Of a DNA stretch of 15,816 nt, positions 14,167 to 15,816 are shown piece by piece; position 1 is the first letter of the stretch; every line of letters begins with the position of its first letter. The translations under genes and the position numbers were made by a program. The notes below the pieces were generated by a model, which was not told where the DNA came from, made no database searches, and saw only the letters and a list, made by a program, of their open reading frames with translations. Source of the DNA: CAZMNF01 sp964567595 (GTDB lineage: Bacteria > Bipolaricaulota > Bipolaricaulia > RBG-16-55-9); assembly GCA_964567595.1 (NCBI GenBank), contig CAZMNF010000042.1, positions 1 through 15,816 on the forward strand, given 5' to 3'.

Positions 14167-14318
14167 AACTGACAACGATCGAGCAAGGGCAGGCAAAAGC
14201 GGCACGGTAGCAAATTATTCCATAACCGAGGAGTAACATCGCGTGACTCAAGCAACGTTCCGTGCCCTAGCCCACGGATGGAAGGTTCATCTAGGCATTA
14301 TGGGTCCACAAACGTTTC

Positions 14319-14429
14319 GGTGGAGCGATAAGGGCAATTCCGGCGGAAGCCGGATGCGCAAAGCTCCAGGTCCGTCCCCGACATTGATCCCACCGAAGGG
14401 GAACGGACGGCTGAGCTGCCGACTCCACC
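14319..14429 (+). ncRNA. Cyclic-di-GMP-I (GEMM-I) riboswitch aptamer
   Basis: All parts of the GEMM-I core appear in order. P1 is closed by GGTGGAG (14319-14325) and CTCCACC (14423-14429), 7 perfect pairs. The first conserved joining strand is AAGGGCAA (14330-14337). P2 is CCGGC-GGAA-GCCGG (14340-14353), with a GNRA tetraloop as needed for docking. Then comes GCGCAAAGC (14356-14364), matching the family's ACGCAAAGC. P3 pairs GTCCG and CCCC (14370-14379) with GGGG and CGGAC (14398-14408). The 3' strand GGCTGAGCTGCCGA (14409-14422) matches the family ending of the type GGNAGCNGGGNUNCCGA. In the family, a G in the first strand, an A in GCAAAGC and a C in the last strand contact the ligand, and all have counterparts here. 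Position in the leader of a surface-protein gene fits c-di-GMP control. A covariance-model search was not possible. Confidence 0.85.
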
Positions 14430-14449
14430 TCATTTCATATGAGGAGGAG
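14423..14449 (+). promoter_or_regulatory. Shine-Dalgarno sequestering hairpin (riboswitch expression platform)
   Basis: CTCCACCTCA (14423-14432) can pair with TGAGGAGGAG (14440-14449), nine pairs of ten with one A-A mismatch and a 7-base loop. The right arm is the Shine-Dalgarno of the gene starting at 14454; the left arm contains the complete 3' strand of aptamer P1. The two pairings exclude each other: when c-di-GMP stabilises P1, the ribosome site is free; without ligand it is hidden. This predicts a translational ON switch. Confidence 0.75.
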
Positions 14450-14453
14450 CATC

Positions 14454-15816
14454 GTGAAACGGTGGCTCAGTCTTGCCCTGATCAGCACCCTACTGGTCTC
14501 GCTGGTCGGGGTATCGCAATCGGATAACCCCGTCGAGGGGCCGCTCGGCGACTACGGCGACGCGCCCGAAGGGACGTCCGCTGAATACGTGCACAACTTC
14601 GATCCGGATCGCACTGGAGAGTTCCCCTCCCTGTTCAGGCCGGACGCGCAGTCGGCCAATCCGGATTTCGTCCTGCATCGGTCGCCTCAAGAGCAAGTCT
14701 ACCTAGGCCAGCTTGCGACGACGGAGCGCAACGCGCTCCAGGTCAACCGCGACCTCGACGACGGCTGGGAGCCGAGCAGCTTCGTTACCTGCAGCGCCGC
14801 CGCTCTTGAGGTCTTCGTGACGGTTCCGGAATCCGCCGATGCGGAGGCGTTCTACCTCAACGCGCTGTTCGACTGGGACCACGACGGGCAATGGAGCGGC
14901 GCGACGGCATGCAGCTTCGACGAGGGCGAGCGCCGCGTCGAGGAGTGGAGCCTCCGCAACCTACGATTGGACGAGGCGCCGTACAACCTGGAGCCGGGCT
15001 TTGAGGGATTCATCACCCTACCAGCGGTAACCACAGGGTCGATGCCGGGCGAGCTCTGGACCCGCTTGACGGTTACCACCACGCCGGTCGACGAGGATAG
15101 GTTCCCCCCTGCTGCGCAAGGAGGACGCGGCTGGACGGGAGTCGGCGACTACGACTTCGGCGAAACCGAAGACTACTTCACCTGTCTCATCTTCGACGCT
15201 GACAAGCCCCTCGAGGGCTGTCCGGCCCCGCTGACCACGCAACAGCCGATCGACCCGCCGCCGGGTGACCAGCTCCCCGAGGCCCAGGATGACCGATCGT
15301 CGACTTCGCCCGCGACGCCGGCCGACGTGGATATCTTGGTCAACGACAGCGACCCGGCAGGCCGGCCGTTGACGGTCACGAGCACGACCCCGGCCGCCAA
15401 CGGATCGGTCCGCGTCAACCCCGATGGCACCGTGACGTACACGCCGAACAGCGAGTTCACCGGGCAGGAGCAGTTCAATTACACCGTCTGCAACCCCGAC
15501 GGACTCTGCGATACCGCCACCGTCGTCATCGATGTGGCCCAGACGAACGATGCCCCTGTGGCCGCGGACGACGATGCCACGACCGAGGAGGATAGCGACG
15601 TCACCGTCAGCGTCCTGGACAACGACGTCGACCCCGACGGCGACCCGCTCACCGTGGTCGATAACGCGGAGCCGACGAACGGGACGGTCAGTTGCACCGA
15701 CGTTGCCTGTACCTACACCCCCGACGACGGCTTCGTGGGGACGGACACGTTCACCTACACGATCAGCGACGGCAACGGCGGGACCGACACCGCCACCGTG
15801 ACGATCTCGGTCACCG
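14454..15816 (+). CDS. Large surface adhesin-like protein, GEVED domain plus Ig/cadherin-like repeats (3' partial)
   Basis: The frame opens with GTG, 5 to 8 bases after a strong GAGGAGGAG, and stays open for 454 codons to the window edge. Residues 1-23 form a signal peptide (KRW, then LSLALISTLLVSLVGV). Residues about 31-245 resemble a GEVED domain: GDYGDAPEG near the start, FPSL, NALFDWDHDGQWSG in the middle and VGDYDFGETEDYF at the end. After a Pro-rich linker, two tandem repeats (about 276-363 and 366-454) have the pattern of Big_9/cadherin-like modules: VLDNDVDPDGDPLTV with calcium-type Asp residues, PTNGTV, YTPDDGFVGTDTFTYTISDGNGGTDTATVTISV. Each has an additional Cys pair. Such repeats build long adhesins and sheath proteins; more copies and a cell-wall or secretion signal are expected downstream. 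The riboswitch upstream links it to c-di-GMP. Function as an adhesin is inference. Confidence 0.88.
   Translation, partial: MKRWLSLALISTLLVSLVGVSQSDNPVEGPLGDYGDAPEGTSAEYVHNFDPDRTGEFPSLFRPDAQSANPDFVLHRSPQEQVYLGQLATTERNALQVNRDLDDGWEPSSFVTCSAAALEVFVTVPESADAEAFYLNALFDWDHDGQWSGATACSFDEGERRVEEWSLRNLRLDEAPYNLEPGFEGFITLPAVTTGSMPGELWTRLTVTTTPVDEDRFPPAAQGGRGWTGVGDYDFGETEDYFTCLIFDADKPLEGCPAPLTTQQPIDPPPGDQLPEAQDDRSSTSPATPADVDILVNDSDPAGRPLTVTSTTPAANGSVRVNPDGTVTYTPNSEFTGQEQFNYTVCNPDGLCDTATVVIDVAQTNDAPVAADDDATTEEDSDVTVSVLDNDVDPDGDPLTVVDNAEPTNGTVSCTDVACTYTPDDGFVGTDTFTYTISDGNGGTDTATVTISVT

Noticed and set aside
14180..14212. Possible second GEMM-like aptamer upstream (AGGGCAGGCAAAAGC, GGTAGC)
   Set aside because: The fragments lack P2, the tetraloop and a closing P1, so they do not form the family core.
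14243..14527. 94-codon plus-strand frame starting at GTG 14243 with a good Shine-Dalgarno
   Set aside because: It runs through the whole riboswitch and into the surface gene in another frame, and its composition is not protein-like. Kept only as a possible upstream ORF in the findings.
1..15816. CRISPR arrays, tRNA or rRNA genes, insertion sequences, prophage genes
   Set aside because: None seen: no regularly spaced repeats of that type, no cloverleaf I could fold with a T-loop consensus, no transposase or integrase motifs.

Overview
This 15.8-kb window is GC-rich bacterial DNA from a draft or metagenome-derived scaffold; an exactly 100-base run of N at 1628-1727 is a scaffolding join. Standard bacterial genes are present: def-fmt, recG, gatC, and rpsB-tsf-pyrH. 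Several traits hint at a deep-branching, possibly thermophilic lineage: a double-length ThyX-type thymidylate synthase, a short EF-Ts, an S2 with a long acidic tail, and a RecG with an N-terminal extension. Chloroflexota or a candidate phylum such as Bipolaricaulota is a guess from gene style, not a demonstrated assignment.

Left part (1-6433): a tandem-domain ThyX-like protein; the gap; an A-type iron-sulfur carrier (IscA/HesB-like) with a cysteine-rich tail and a good hairpin terminator; then, on the minus strand, def and fmt, overlapping by 4 bases with an apparent CTG start for fmt. def diverges from recG across a short region with overlapping -10 elements.

Middle part (6434-11125): a small DUF433/DUF5615 pair (probable VapBC-like toxin-antitoxin module) under its own candidate promoter; gatC, possibly leaderless and without gatA or gatB beside it; then the minus-strand translation operon rpsB-tsf-pyrH, read from high to low coordinates. 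rpsB has a long leader that can encode a 15-residue peptide ending in a TAATG junction. Upstream of it is a Nif3/DUF34 metal-binding protein.

Right part (11126-15816): three plus-strand genes for exported proteins: an unrecognised 396-residue protein, a NosD-like parallel beta-helix protein, and a large surface protein that runs off the window. The last has a GEVED-like domain followed by calcium-type (DxDxDG) Ig/cadherin-like repeats, and opens with a GTG at 14454.

The most interesting element is the leader of this surface gene. A near-consensus promoter (TTGACG, 17 bp, TATAAT) is followed by an RNA with the core of a cyclic-di-GMP-I (GEMM-I) riboswitch at 14319-14429. The 3' strand of its closing helix P1 can pair instead with the Shine-Dalgarno sequence of the adhesin-like gene. 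This predicts a translational switch that turns the surface protein ON when c-di-GMP binds, fitting c-di-GMP control of attachment.
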